A stretch of DNA of 64,000 nt from an uncultured Lamprocystis sp. GTDB lineage: Bacteria; Pseudomonadota; Gammaproteobacteria; Chromatiales; Chromatiaceae. A program made the translations under genes and the position numbers. How positions within the stretch are numbered: position 1 is the stretch's first letter; each line of letters starts with the position of its first letter. Positions 49,401 through 57,794 of the stretch are shown in pieces. Under the pieces are notes generated by a model. That model did not search any database. It was given only the letters and a program-made list of their open reading frames with translations, and was not told the DNA's origin. Location: the NCBI RefSeq assembly GCF_903933125.1, contig NZ_CAIZIZ010000310.1, positions 1 to 64,000 of the forward strand, in the 5' to 3' direction.

Positions 49401-50474
49401 ATGCAGTTGCAGCGTGCGCAGCGCCAGCGCCCGGTTTTTCCAGACTGCGTCCAGTTCCATCTGGAGTCGGCCGAAGTCAGGCAGGTTCAGCGCCTGGGCC
49501 TCCAGCGTGCCGGTCAGGGTCGCGGCATCCAGGTCACCGCGGGTCTCCAGGCGCCCGCGCACCGCCACCTCCGGGGCTCCCGCCTGAAAGTCCGGCACCC
49601 GCACGTCCTTGATCTGGAGCAGGCCCTCCCAGTTCGGCCGCCCGAGCAAATCCTGGACCTGGGCATCCAGTTCGACCTGCGCAGAGCCGTCCAGGTCGAC
49701 CAGCATGACCAGCCGCTTGAAGTCGCCGCTGAGCTGGCCCCGACCCTTGATCCGCGCCGTCGGCGCCAGGCTCAGATCCCAGTCCAGGCGCAAGTCCAGT
49801 GGATACGCGTCCCGCAATTCCATCCGGCCCTCGACACGCGCCGCGAGCCGGGGTTCCGGCAGGTCGAGTTCCAACCGCAGGAGGTCCAAGTCACTGCCCG
49901 CGAGCCCCCCTGCCAGCAGGGCGCGGTCCACGACAAAAACAGGCACCGCGCTCCCCCGCTGCAGCACCCGCAGCCGCTCCACCAGGACCTCGTCGATCGC
50001 GATCCGAATCGGCAGGCCAATCTGCGGCAACGCAATCGGTTGTGGCTCCCGCTCCTGGCCGGGGACGGTGACGATATCCAGGTCGCGCGCCACCAGCCGG
50101 GCGACCCGCAAGGTGCCGCCGAAAACGCTCAGCGGCGACCAGTCCAGATCGAGACTGCCCAACCGCAGATCCAGGTCGGTGAGATGCACCTCCAGATCCT
50201 CCAGATGCAGCCGCCCCAGGACCCGACCCTCCACCTTGCCGACACGGATCACGCCGGTGGCCAGATCCTGGGCGAGCCCGAGCGCGGCACGCAGGCCCGG
50301 CTGGGTGCCGAGCACCAGCAGCAACACCACCAGCACCACCAGGACAAGTTGGAAGAACAAGCCGCCGAGCAGGCGCAGCGAGCGGATCAGCGGACGGCGC
50401 CGTCGGTCCGCCGGCGCCACCGTCCGCGGGGACGGGTCAGTTGCGGCTGCGGCGATCTGGATCCCGTCAGACAT
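46431..50474 (-). CDS. tamB: Translocation and assembly module inner membrane protein TamB (DUF490)
   Basis: Very long protein with N-terminal TM and a TamB-like C-terminus (GLGAEIGAPLTIEQGRLVYAMTPIGNPGLLLQAQRESGSASAGVRVLGNIRKPKLAFFSDSNPNLSQAEITKYLLTG). Confidence 0.92.
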   Translation of the reverse strand: MSDGIQIAAAATDPSPRTVAPADRRRRPLIRSLRLLGGLFFQLVLVVLVVLLLVLGTQPGLRAALGLAQDLATGVIRVGKVEGRVLGRLHLEDLEVHLTDLDLRLGSLDLDWSPLSVFGGTLRVARLVARDLDIVTVPGQEREPQPIALPQIGLPIRIAIDEVLVERLRVLQRGSAVPVFVVDRALLAGGLAGSDLDLLRLELDLPEPRLAARVEGRMELRDAYPLDLRLDWDLSLAPTARIKGRGQLSGDFKRLVMLVDLDGSAQVELDAQVQDLLGRPNWEGLLQIKDVRVPDFQAGAPEVAVRGRLETRGDLDAATLTGTLEAQALNLPDFGRLQMELDAVWKNRALALRTLQLHESVSGAVFKAAGGLDLKPNPGSFQLKGAWERLRWPLSGTLVAAAPRGRLDASGTFDAYDYAVAAAAEGPGFPATELDLKGSGTAAGTRIAALVLKTLGGTLEVSGDLAWAPALAWDLKLRGQDLNPAGLAPGLDDRISLALDSKGGLNRFGYDLLASSQGPGLPPARLSVGGTGDGQGTVIETLRLDALQGRIEGRARVGWDPQVTWEADLTAGGINPGAYASAWPGRIDGRIRAQGTLEAKGPNLTAALEGVQGNLRGYPIAATGQVSMAAGTLRVAGFTASSGPSMARVDGTVAGETLDLRFELASPDLASLLPQAKGSFQAKGQVAGTVQAPRVRMDLSAKDVEAAGQRMAGLTGNLDLALTPTGPLKIELDGTGLAVGALRWDSLKVRGDGSMPSHRLSVVLTGEPLAVRLEAVGGLKDQGAYQGALTRLDLDNQPYGNWRLQKTMPVVLAGPRIAAGPLCLRNGKGSGGCVGFNQTAAGQWTADIDLDKLGFELFEGLLSANQSAEGAAQIKGRFQASGPVLTGNLVAAVPDGRIRLILGAARSEVLDFSKTRLTLDAGTKGLGGRLALPLKGLGEVSASAELPGWRLDHPARPDQPLRGGLKAKIDGLARLARLVPDLTGVSGSIAADLTLGGTLGKPGVKGDAALRKFGAEVPLIGLKVADLNINLLAPTMDRIDLQGQGQIGGGRLELSGDARLGPMGLAGRFLIAGDRLKVADTKEYFALVSPRIQVDLTPPGARVSGEISVPEARIRPRAIPAGTVSASPDVVLVDQAGTAKPPFPIDIDLRLKLGDNVTLDAFGVRGRLAGDLRVVQAPGKEMLGDGQLAIVDGIYRFSAGFGLGAEIGAPLTIEQGRLVYAMTPIGNPGLLLQAQRESGSASAGVRVLGNIRKPKLAFFSDSNPNLSQAEITKYLLTGIAPRSDSGPEDQSVSVGTYVAPKLFVEYESGIGDRKDAVKLRYDWSRNIELQTETGENPGGDIFYKFER

Positions 50475-50505
50475 GGGCGCTAACCCGGTGATCGGTGTCC
50501 AAGGC

Positions 50506-51336
50506 TCAAGGCTCCAACCCCAGGGCACGCAACCGCGCGGCCAACTGCTCGGCACGCGCGTGCTCCTGCTCGGCGCGGGCTCGCTCCTGCTCGGCACGGG
50601 CACGCTCCTGCTCGGCACGGGCACTCTCCTGCTCGGCACGGGCACGCTCCTGCTCCGCACGAGCACGCTCCTGCTCGACACTGTCACGCGCCGACTGCGC
50701 TTGCGCGGCCTCGTGCTCAGCCTTGGCGGTCGCCTGCGCGGCACGCGCCGCCTCATCACGCAGCCGCGCGGCCAACTCGACCGAGGTCAAGAACGGCTGC
50801 CCCTGCGGATCGAAGATCTCCAGCGTCTCGCCGCTCAATGCAAAGCGGATACCCAGCCGCGGGCTGACCCAGCCCTTCAAGTGGGACATCCGCCGCAGCC
50901 GTCCCTCCTGGCGCAGCCAAACCTCCAGCGTGTTGGGCGAAGGATCATAGACGTAGTACTCCTCAACCCCATAGGCATCATAGAAGGCCAGTTTGTCTGC
51001 CATCTCCTTGACGCTGTTGGCCGGAGAGAGGACCTCGAAGACCACCTGCGGGGCAATACCGCCCTCTTCCCACTGTTTGTAAGAGCCGCGGCGACCCTTG
51101 GGCCGGCCAACGACGACCATCACGTCCGGGGCCACGGGCCCGGTGATCCGGCGCTCAGGAACCGGGTACCAGAAGAGATCCCCGGCGATGAAGACATTCG
51201 GGTCCTGCGCAAAGAGGATCTCGAGATTCTCCTTGATCTTGACCAGCCACTCATACTGCTCGGTGTTCTCCGCCATGGGCTCGCCGTCGCTCTCCGGATA
51301 GGGATCGTCGGGGTCGAAATGTGCGAGAGGATTCAT
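50506..51336 (-). CDS. Uma2-family (DUF820) putative restriction endonuclease with repetitive C-terminal coiled coil
   Basis: DLFWYPVP...APDVMVVVGRPKGRRGSYKQWEEGGIAPQVVFEVLSPANSVKEMADKLAFYDAYGVEEYYVYDP. Confidence 0.88.
   Translation of the reverse strand: MNPLAHFDPDDPYPESDGEPMAENTEQYEWLVKIKENLEILFAQDPNVFIAGDLFWYPVPERRITGPVAPDVMVVVGRPKGRRGSYKQWEEGGIAPQVVFEVLSPANSVKEMADKLAFYDAYGVEEYYVYDPSPNTLEVWLRQEGRLRRMSHLKGWVSPRLGIRFALSGETLEIFDPQGQPFLTSVELAARLRDEAARAAQATAKAEHEAAQAQSARDSVEQERARAEQERARAEQESARAEQERARAEQERARAEQEHARAEQLAARLRALGLEP
50545..50690 (-). repeat. In-frame 21-bp minisatellite encoding (E/S/H)ARAEQE heptads
   Basis: EQERARAEQERARAEQESARAEQERARAEQERARAEQEHARAEQ. Confidence 0.85.
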
Positions 51337-51473
51337 CGCTACGGTCCTCCTCTAGGGTGGGCATCAGTCGGCAGTGTAACCAAGCCGGCCGCGATCGGCA
51401 CGCCGCCGCGCCGCAGCCCAAGGCTTCGACCTTGGCGCCCGCGCGCAAGCGGTATCCGTGAACGATGACGCGG

Positions 51474-53192
51474 CTAAGCCGCTGTTTCGGACCTCACCCG
51501 GCGCGACACCTTGATCGTCGCAAGTGAGGCGATGCCATCCACCTCAAGCTCCGGACTCAGATTGGGCCTCAGCCCACGCGGCTGGCGCGGATGAGGCGCA
51601 AACCCCTCGCCGACCCGCGCCAAGTCGGCCTTGCTGCTGCTGTAATAGCGTGCCGCCTGAAGCGTTTTCGGCAGATTCTTCAGCACATGCCACAGGCTCC
51701 AGCGATGTTGCCACAGGCGTCGCGAGAAGCGCCGTCGATAGCCCTTGCTATCATAGAATCGACGGACCTGCGTGTTATAGAGTGCGTCCATTTCCACTCG
51801 CGAAGCGAAGCCCTTCGGCAGGTAGACAAAGTTGAGACAGTTCATCAGCCGCCAGTCTTCGTTGAACTCGCCCGATTCACCTCCGACGCAGTCATCCCAG
51901 ATCGGCGCCCCATACATGGGACTAAACTTGCTCATATTCATTTCGTCGAGATCGAGCGACAGCATGTAATCGCTGGTCGCGGCGATCGTTTCCGGTGTCT
52001 CGCCGGGCAGCCCAAAGATGAATAGTCCTTTTGGCCTCGATCAAGATTCCGGCCGCTTGGGCTCGCCGGGTGCGTAGTCAGGCCATCCTGGCCGGACACC
52101 GTCAGGGCTGGAAGCCCTGACTACGCATGCCGTTGGCCGGGGTTACGATCAAGGCCGTCCTTTTGCCCGCAGCCCCGCGGCGTGAATCTGCTCGACCGTC
52201 TTACGGACGCTGTCCAGGCTGACGCCGGCCTTATGCCGCTCCATCATGCCCGGATCGGCCGACTCAATCCCCATGGACACCATCAATGCACCAGCGCGCT
52301 TGAGCAGACACAACAACTCGTCCGACGTGTGGCCGGTGCGCACCGCGCAGTTGAAATCCATGCCGAGGGGTTTCGCGATCAGCTTTTCACATAAATCCGT
52401 CACGCGCTTGCGTTGTGCGGTGAAAAGGTCGTCGTAGAAATTGATATGGCGGACACCGAAACGGTCACGCAGGTACTTCATGTGCGCATAGACGTAATCC
52501 GCAGAATTCGTCTTGTACAAGCGCTCAAACACCGTGCGATCACAGAACGAGCACGTGTAAGGGCAGCCGCGGGAGGTGACCATGGTCGCGCCATACCGCT
52601 TGACGTAGGAAAACAGTGGCAGATGGTAACCGCGGGGGAAACCGGCGAGTTTTTCGTAAGCGGGGAAAGGCAGATCGTCGAGATCGAGGATGCGCTGGCG
52701 CCGGGGGTTGGAAACGATGTCCTCGCCGCTGCGATAGCAGAGATTGGCGATCGCGCGTGGATCCCGGTGCTCGGCCAGGTCCAGCATCGTCCCCTCGCCT
52801 TCGCCGATGCACAGATAATCGATTTCCGGAAAGTGTCGCAGCAGCGCTGCGCCAATCGAGGAAACGTGCACATTGCCGAACACGATTCGAACCTGCGGAC
52901 GTTTCGCCTTGACCCGCGCCGCGATCTCGAAGGCATCCATGAAGCCCGAGGTCGTGACCGAAAAGCCGACCAGTTCGGGGTTCGTCGCCAACACGATCGC
53001 GGCATTGGCGTCGATCGAAGCGGGCGCGCCGGGGCCGAGACAATCGTGTACAGCACATGGGTGACCATGCTGTTCCAGCCATGCCGCCAGTTGCAGGATG
53101 CCCAACGGCGCCATGCGATTCGCCAGCAGCGAGAAATCCGGCTGACCGGGTACGAAATTGAATCCGGCCGGGTGAACAAGGGTGATTCTCAT
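51474..53192 (-). pseudogene. B12-binding-domain radical SAM protein gene, interrupted by a MITE-like insertion
   Basis: N-part 52149-53192 (GCPYTCSFCDR) and C-part from 51474. Removing the insertion and one target copy gives GLRAKGLFIFGLPGETPETIAATSDYMLSLDLDEMN in frame. Confidence 0.9.
52025..52164. mobile_element. 124-bp MITE-like palindromic element (52033-52156) flanked by 8-bp direct repeats GTCCTTTT (52025-52032, 52157-52164)
   Basis: Imperfect terminal inverted repeats starting GGCCTyGATC; internal 11-bp arms GCGTAGTCAGG/CCTGACTACGC; target duplication inside a radical SAM gene. Confidence 0.9.
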
Positions 53193-53618
53193 TTATTTTC
53201 AATAACTTGATTTCATCCAAAAACACCGGGAAAAGGTCCGCCTGGACCGGCAGCCACCAACCGAAGAACAGCCGTAGCGCGCACGCGGGAGTTTAGGCCG
53301 CACAAATTATCGAGTAAACTGTCAGTAACGATTTTGGGTACGAAACGGCGGACACCTGTCGCGCCCGGGATCAGGCAACCGTCAATCGGCGCGGAAATAA
53401 AAAGCCCAATGATCGCTAAGATATAGTTTACAAAGGCCAGGGACGCCTGATCTTTGCCGACGGATCGATCGGCGATTTTTTGCAACGGACATTTGATCTG
53501 GATTATCCACAATGCGAACGAATCGGGATATCGCTAACCCACGGCTCGGCGCGGGCTCGCACTGCTGGCCCTGCGCCAAGGGCGTTTGGCTCGATCTCAC
53601 GTAAGCTGCGAAATCACC

Positions 53619-53888
53619 ATGTCTGAAGCCAATCGTGAACTGCAAAGCGAGGTCGCCCGACTTATTGTCGATGCCCTCAATCTCGACATCAAGCCCGAAG
53701 CGATTCAATCCGAGGCCCGCCTATACGGCGAGGGAATGGGCCTCGATTCCATCGACATTCTGGAAGTGGCCCTGGCCGTATCCAAGCACTTCGGCTTTCA
53801 GTTGCGTACGGATAATGCGGACAATGTCCGAATTTTCAATTCTCTGCGCAGTCTCACGGAGCACATTGCGGCGGCCCGGACAAAATGA
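53619..53888 (+). CDS. Acyl carrier protein (aryl-polyene-type cluster)
   Basis: Phosphopantetheine site GLDSIDILE. Confidence 0.9.
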   Translation: MSEANRELQSEVARLIVDALNLDIKPEAIQSEARLYGEGMGLDSIDILEVALAVSKHFGFQLRTDNADNVRIFNSLRSLTEHIAAARTK

Positions 53889-54562
53889 GCCTTACCCCAG
53901 CCTGCGCGGCCCGGCGGACCCTGATCGCCGCCGGGGTTATCGCTTATCCGGTACTGGCGTATTACAGCACCACCCCGGAGGCGGTCAATACCGTTCCGGC
54001 GCTGGGTCTCACTATCTCCCTGACGCCCGTGCTGGCGCTACTTACGTGGTTGGCCTGGCGTTCGCCCCGGCGGGTTGCCATGCTTGCGCTTTGCGTCGCG
54101 GTAGGGTGCCTGCTATGGCGGTACCGGGACACGCTGGAAGGCAATGTCGGCTGGGTCTATTTTATCCAGCATGCCGGCACTTACGTTCTGCTGGGCGCTG
54201 TGTTTGGCATGACTCTGATGCGCGGGCGGCACCCCCTGTGCACCCGTTGTGCACAAGCGCTACGCGGTCATCTCAGCCCGGAGGTGGCCCGCTACACGCG
54301 CTACGTCACACTGGCTTGGACGCTGTTTTTTCTAGGCATCAGCCTGATGTCCACGCTTCTGTTCTTCTTCTGCAGCATGGATGTCTGGTCGGTTTTCGCT
54401 AATTTTCTGACACTGCCACTGATGGCGCTCATGTTTGTCGCTGAGCATCTGGTGCGCCTGCGCAAGTTGCCATACTTGGAACGCCACACCATCATGGATA
54501 GCATCCGCGCCTTCCGCAACATCCCCGAGGCAAGCCCCGGCGTGTCCCTTCGTCCCCGTTGA
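53885..54562 (+). CDS. Membrane protein of the aryl polyene cluster (COG4648-like)
   Basis: Five to six TM helices, ATGA overlap with the ACP gene. Confidence 0.7.
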   Translation: MSLTPACAARRTLIAAGVIAYPVLAYYSTTPEAVNTVPALGLTISLTPVLALLTWLAWRSPRRVAMLALCVAVGCLLWRYRDTLEGNVGWVYFIQHAGTYVLLGAVFGMTLMRGRHPLCTRCAQALRGHLSPEVARYTRYVTLAWTLFFLGISLMSTLLFFFCSMDVWSVFANFLTLPLMALMFVAEHLVRLRKLPYLERHTIMDSIRAFRNIPEASPGVSLRPR

Positions 54563-54581
54563 ACCACCATTGCATCCGAGC

Positions 54582-55946
54582 ATGTCGACACTGCCGCTGA
54601 TTGCCCATCACAGCCCTGATGCCATCGTGGCCTGGCGCGACAGCCGTCCGATCAGCGCCCGGCAGTTTCTCAGTGATGTTGATCAGGTGGCCGGATTGCT
54701 GCCCGCGGGGCGGAGTGTGCTCAACCTGTGCCGCGACCAGTACCATTTTGCCGTGGCCCTGGCGGCGTGCATCGTCAGCGACCGGGTCAGCCTGTTGCCG
54801 TCCACGCACACCCCGGAAATGGTCCGGCAGATGCGACACATCGCCCTGGATGTTTTTTGTATTGCCGACCAGGATGCGGGCGGTGTCGACTTGCCCGTCT
54901 TCCACTATCCCGACCGGATGCCGACGTCCGCTGCTGACCGGATGATCCCCAACATCGATTGCGAACAGGTCATCGCGCAGGTGTTTACGTCCGGATCCAC
55001 GGGCGTACCCGAGCCCCATCTCAAACGCTGGGGCAGCCTGGTGCGCAGCGTGCGTGCGGAGGCGCAACAGCTAGGTGTCACCGCCGGCTACGCCACGCTC
55101 GGAACCGTGCCGGCCCAGCACATGTATGGTCTGGAATCCACCTTACTGATGCCCCTGCAGAGCGGTGGCTCGCTGCATGCCACACGCCCCTTTTATCCAG
55201 CCGATATCTGCGCGGCACTGGCGGCCCTGCCCCGGCCGCGGTTGTTGGTCACGACGCCCTACCACCTGCGGACATTGCTGGCGGAATCAGGCGCCGTGCC
55301 GGCCGCGGACCTGCTGCTGTCCGCCACCGCGCCGCTCGCGCGCGACTTGGCGGTCGAGGCCGAGACCCGTTTCGCAGCCCCTTTGTTCGAGATTTACGGC
55401 TGCACCGAGACCGGCCAGATTGCCTCCCGACGCACCACCCGTGGTGCCGCCTGGCAGACCTTCGCGGACGTCCACCTGCGTTGCGAAGGGGAGACCGTCT
55501 GGGCCGAGGGCGGGCCCGTCACGAGGCCGACACCGCTGAGCGACATCATTGAGTTGGTAGACGCGGACCCGACCCGTTTCCTGCTCCACGGCCGCCATGC
55601 CGAAGTCGTCAATATCGCCGGCAAACGGACCTCGCTCGGTTATCTCAATTACCATCTCAACGCCATCACGGGGGTGCTGGACGGCGCTTTTCTCCAACCG
55701 CCCGAAGGCGATGATCACGCGACGGGCGGCATCCGCCGCCTGATTGCTCTGGTGGTGGCACCGGAGTTGACGCCGACAGCCCTCATGCAGGCGCTGCGCG
55801 AACGCATCGACCCGGTCTTTCTCCCCCGACCGCTGCTGTTCGTGGATGCGCTGCCGCGTAATGCCGCCGGGAAACTGCCGGACCACGCGACCCAGGCGCT
55901 TCTGGCACGCTTGCAATCACCGACGACAACTGACCTCCAGACATGA
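54582..55946 (+). CDS. AMP-dependent acyl/aryl-ACP ligase
   Basis: VFTSGSTGVPEPHLKRW, FEIYGCTETGQIASR, NIAGKRTSLGYLN. Confidence 0.85.
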   Translation: MSTLPLIAHHSPDAIVAWRDSRPISARQFLSDVDQVAGLLPAGRSVLNLCRDQYHFAVALAACIVSDRVSLLPSTHTPEMVRQMRHIALDVFCIADQDAGGVDLPVFHYPDRMPTSAADRMIPNIDCEQVIAQVFTSGSTGVPEPHLKRWGSLVRSVRAEAQQLGVTAGYATLGTVPAQHMYGLESTLLMPLQSGGSLHATRPFYPADICAALAALPRPRLLVTTPYHLRTLLAESGAVPAADLLLSATAPLARDLAVEAETRFAAPLFEIYGCTETGQIASRRTTRGAAWQTFADVHLRCEGETVWAEGGPVTRPTPLSDIIELVDADPTRFLLHGRHAEVVNIAGKRTSLGYLNYHLNAITGVLDGAFLQPPEGDDHATGGIRRLIALVVAPELTPTALMQALRERIDPVFLPRPLLFVDALPRNAAGKLPDHATQALLARLQSPTTTDLQT

Positions 55947-56269
55947 CGGATGTCAGCCTGCCGCTTTCAATCGCTGCCGATCATCCGGCCTATGCCGGTC
56001 ACTTTCCCGGCCGGCCGATTCTGCCGGGCGCGGTGCTGCTGGACGAGGCCCTCCATGCCCTGGCCGCACAGCAGGGGTGCGAGGCGGCCGTCGGTCAGAT
56101 CAAATCGGCGAAGTTTCCGAGCCCGGTTCAACCGGGACAGCCGCTCTGCCTCAACTATGCCGCGACGGCACCAGGCGTGTTCCGCTTCGCGGTCCTGGCT
56201 GGCGGGCGGCTGGCAGCCAGCGGCGTCATGACCTTCGCGGCGACTGGCCAGGGAGCTGAGACCGCGTGA
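55943..56269 (+). CDS. Hotdog-fold 3-hydroxyacyl-ACP dehydratase-like protein
   Basis: HPAYAGHFPGRPILPGAVLLDEAL, a FabZ-like active-site segment. Confidence 0.85.
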   Translation: MTDVSLPLSIAADHPAYAGHFPGRPILPGAVLLDEALHALAAQQGCEAAVGQIKSAKFPSPVQPGQPLCLNYAATAPGVFRFAVLAGGRLAASGVMTFAATGQGAETA

Positions 56270-57204
56270 TCCCTCCCGACCTCGCGCGCCAAGCCGAATG
56301 GGCGCGACGCCAGGAACGCAGCAACATGGCCATGCTGCGCGTGATGACCTGGATCTCGCTGCAGCTGGGGCGCCGCATCGCGCGCGGACTGCTGTTCGGC
56401 ATCAGTTTCTACTTCCTTTTATTTGCCTCGGCCGCACGACAGGCCTCCCACGCCTATCTGCGGCGCGCCCTGGGGCGGGCACCACGGCTGCGCGAACTGT
56501 TTTGGCACTTTCACACCTTCGCCACCTGCACCCACGACCGCGTTTACCTGCTCAACGACCGCTTGGATCTCTTCGATATCCAAGTGCATGGCGCAGCGGC
56601 GCTCGAGGCGGTGCTTGCCGCCGGTCATGGCGCCTTCCTGATCGGCGCCCACCTGGGCAGCTTCGAGGTGGTGCGCGCGGTCGGTCGGCAGCGGCTGGGG
56701 CGACGGGTGACCATGGTCATGTACGAGAATAATGCGATCAAGATCAACGCTGCCTTAGCGGCCATCAACCCTGCGGCAGTGCAGGAAATCATCCCCCTTG
56801 GGCAACTCGATTCCATGCTCCAGGTGCGCGCCCGGCTGGACGAGGGTATGGTGCTGGGTGTCTTGGGTGATCGCACCTTGGACCGTGACCCCGTCCTACC
56901 GGTGAAATTTCTCGGTGAAACAGCCAACTTTCCTCGCGGTCCCATGCGCCTGGCGGCCGCGCTAGAATGTCCGGTGCTCTTCCTGACGGGCTTGCATCTG
57001 GGCGGCAACCGCTACGCCATCCATTTTGAGCCGCTGGCGGATTTCACGGGCATTGAGCGCAAAGGGCGCGATGCGGCCATCCGTGAGGCGCTCGCCGCCT
57101 ATGCCGCCACGCTCGAGCGGCATTGTCGTGGCGCGCCGTTCAACTGGTTTAATTTCTTCGATTTCTGGCGCGGACCCGCGGGTGGCGGGCGCGATGCCGC
57201 ATGA
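56266..57204 (+). CDS. LpxL-like lysophospholipid acyltransferase
   Basis: GAFLIGAHLGSFEVVRAVGRQRLG...LGVLGDRTLDRDP; acyltransferase HxxxxE/D-type motif. Confidence 0.85.
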   Translation: MIPPDLARQAEWARRQERSNMAMLRVMTWISLQLGRRIARGLLFGISFYFLLFASAARQASHAYLRRALGRAPRLRELFWHFHTFATCTHDRVYLLNDRLDLFDIQVHGAAALEAVLAAGHGAFLIGAHLGSFEVVRAVGRQRLGRRVTMVMYENNAIKINAALAAINPAAVQEIIPLGQLDSMLQVRARLDEGMVLGVLGDRTLDRDPVLPVKFLGETANFPRGPMRLAAALECPVLFLTGLHLGGNRYAIHFEPLADFTGIERKGRDAAIREALAAYAATLERHCRGAPFNWFNFFDFWRGPAGGGRDAA

Positions 57205-57794
57205 TGCGGGATAGGCAGCGCTGGGGCGGGGGGGTGATCCTCAGCATTTTTTTGCTCGGATTCCAGCTGTTGACGTTGGCCGCCCAATTCACTGTCGCCG
57301 AACTCATGAGCGCATTCGCCGACAATACGTATGGGACAGTCTCCTTCACCGAGAAGAAGTACATTTCCATCTTGGACCTACCGGTGGAGTCGTCCGGCGA
57401 ACTGCTGTTCGTCCCCCCCGCCCGCCTGGAGAAACGCACACTCAAGCCGAAGGCGGAAACCCTGGTGCTGGATGGCGATGCCCTCACCATTGAGCGACAG
57501 GCCCAGAAACATACGCTGCAACTCAAGGATTATCCGGAGATGGCAGCGATGATCGTGGGCATCCGCGCCACGCTGGCCGGCGACCGCGAGGCACTGGAGC
57601 AAGTCTATCACCTCGACCTCGAAGGCAGTCGTGACCGCTGGACGCTGATGCTGACGCCGCTGGCCGCCCGCGTGGCCTTCGTGCTCGCCCGCATCCGCAT
57701 CGACGGGACCCGGAATGAAGTACGCACGGTCGAGATCGTACTGGCCGACGGCGATCGTTCGGTCATGAGCGTCAGCAAGAGCGCTGCGCCATGA
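57201..57794 (+). CDS. LolA-like outer membrane lipoprotein carrier family protein
   Basis: Signal peptide, TVSFTEKKYISILDLPVESSGELLFVPPARLEKRTLKP. Confidence 0.8.
   Translation: MMRDRQRWGGGVILSIFLLGFQLLTLAAQFTVAELMSAFADNTYGTVSFTEKKYISILDLPVESSGELLFVPPARLEKRTLKPKAETLVLDGDALTIERQAQKHTLQLKDYPEMAAMIVGIRATLAGDREALEQVYHLDLEGSRDRWTLMLTPLAARVAFVLARIRIDGTRNEVRTVEIVLADGDRSVMSVSKSAAP

Noticed and set aside
50545-50690. Regular direct repeats considered as a CRISPR array
   Set aside because: 21-bp units are adjacent without unique spacers and are in frame within a CDS; coding minisatellite.
49609-51468. 619-aa plus-strand ORF opposite tamB and the Uma2 gene
   Set aside because: Low-complexity Ser/Arg composition, antisense to tamB and the heptad repeat.
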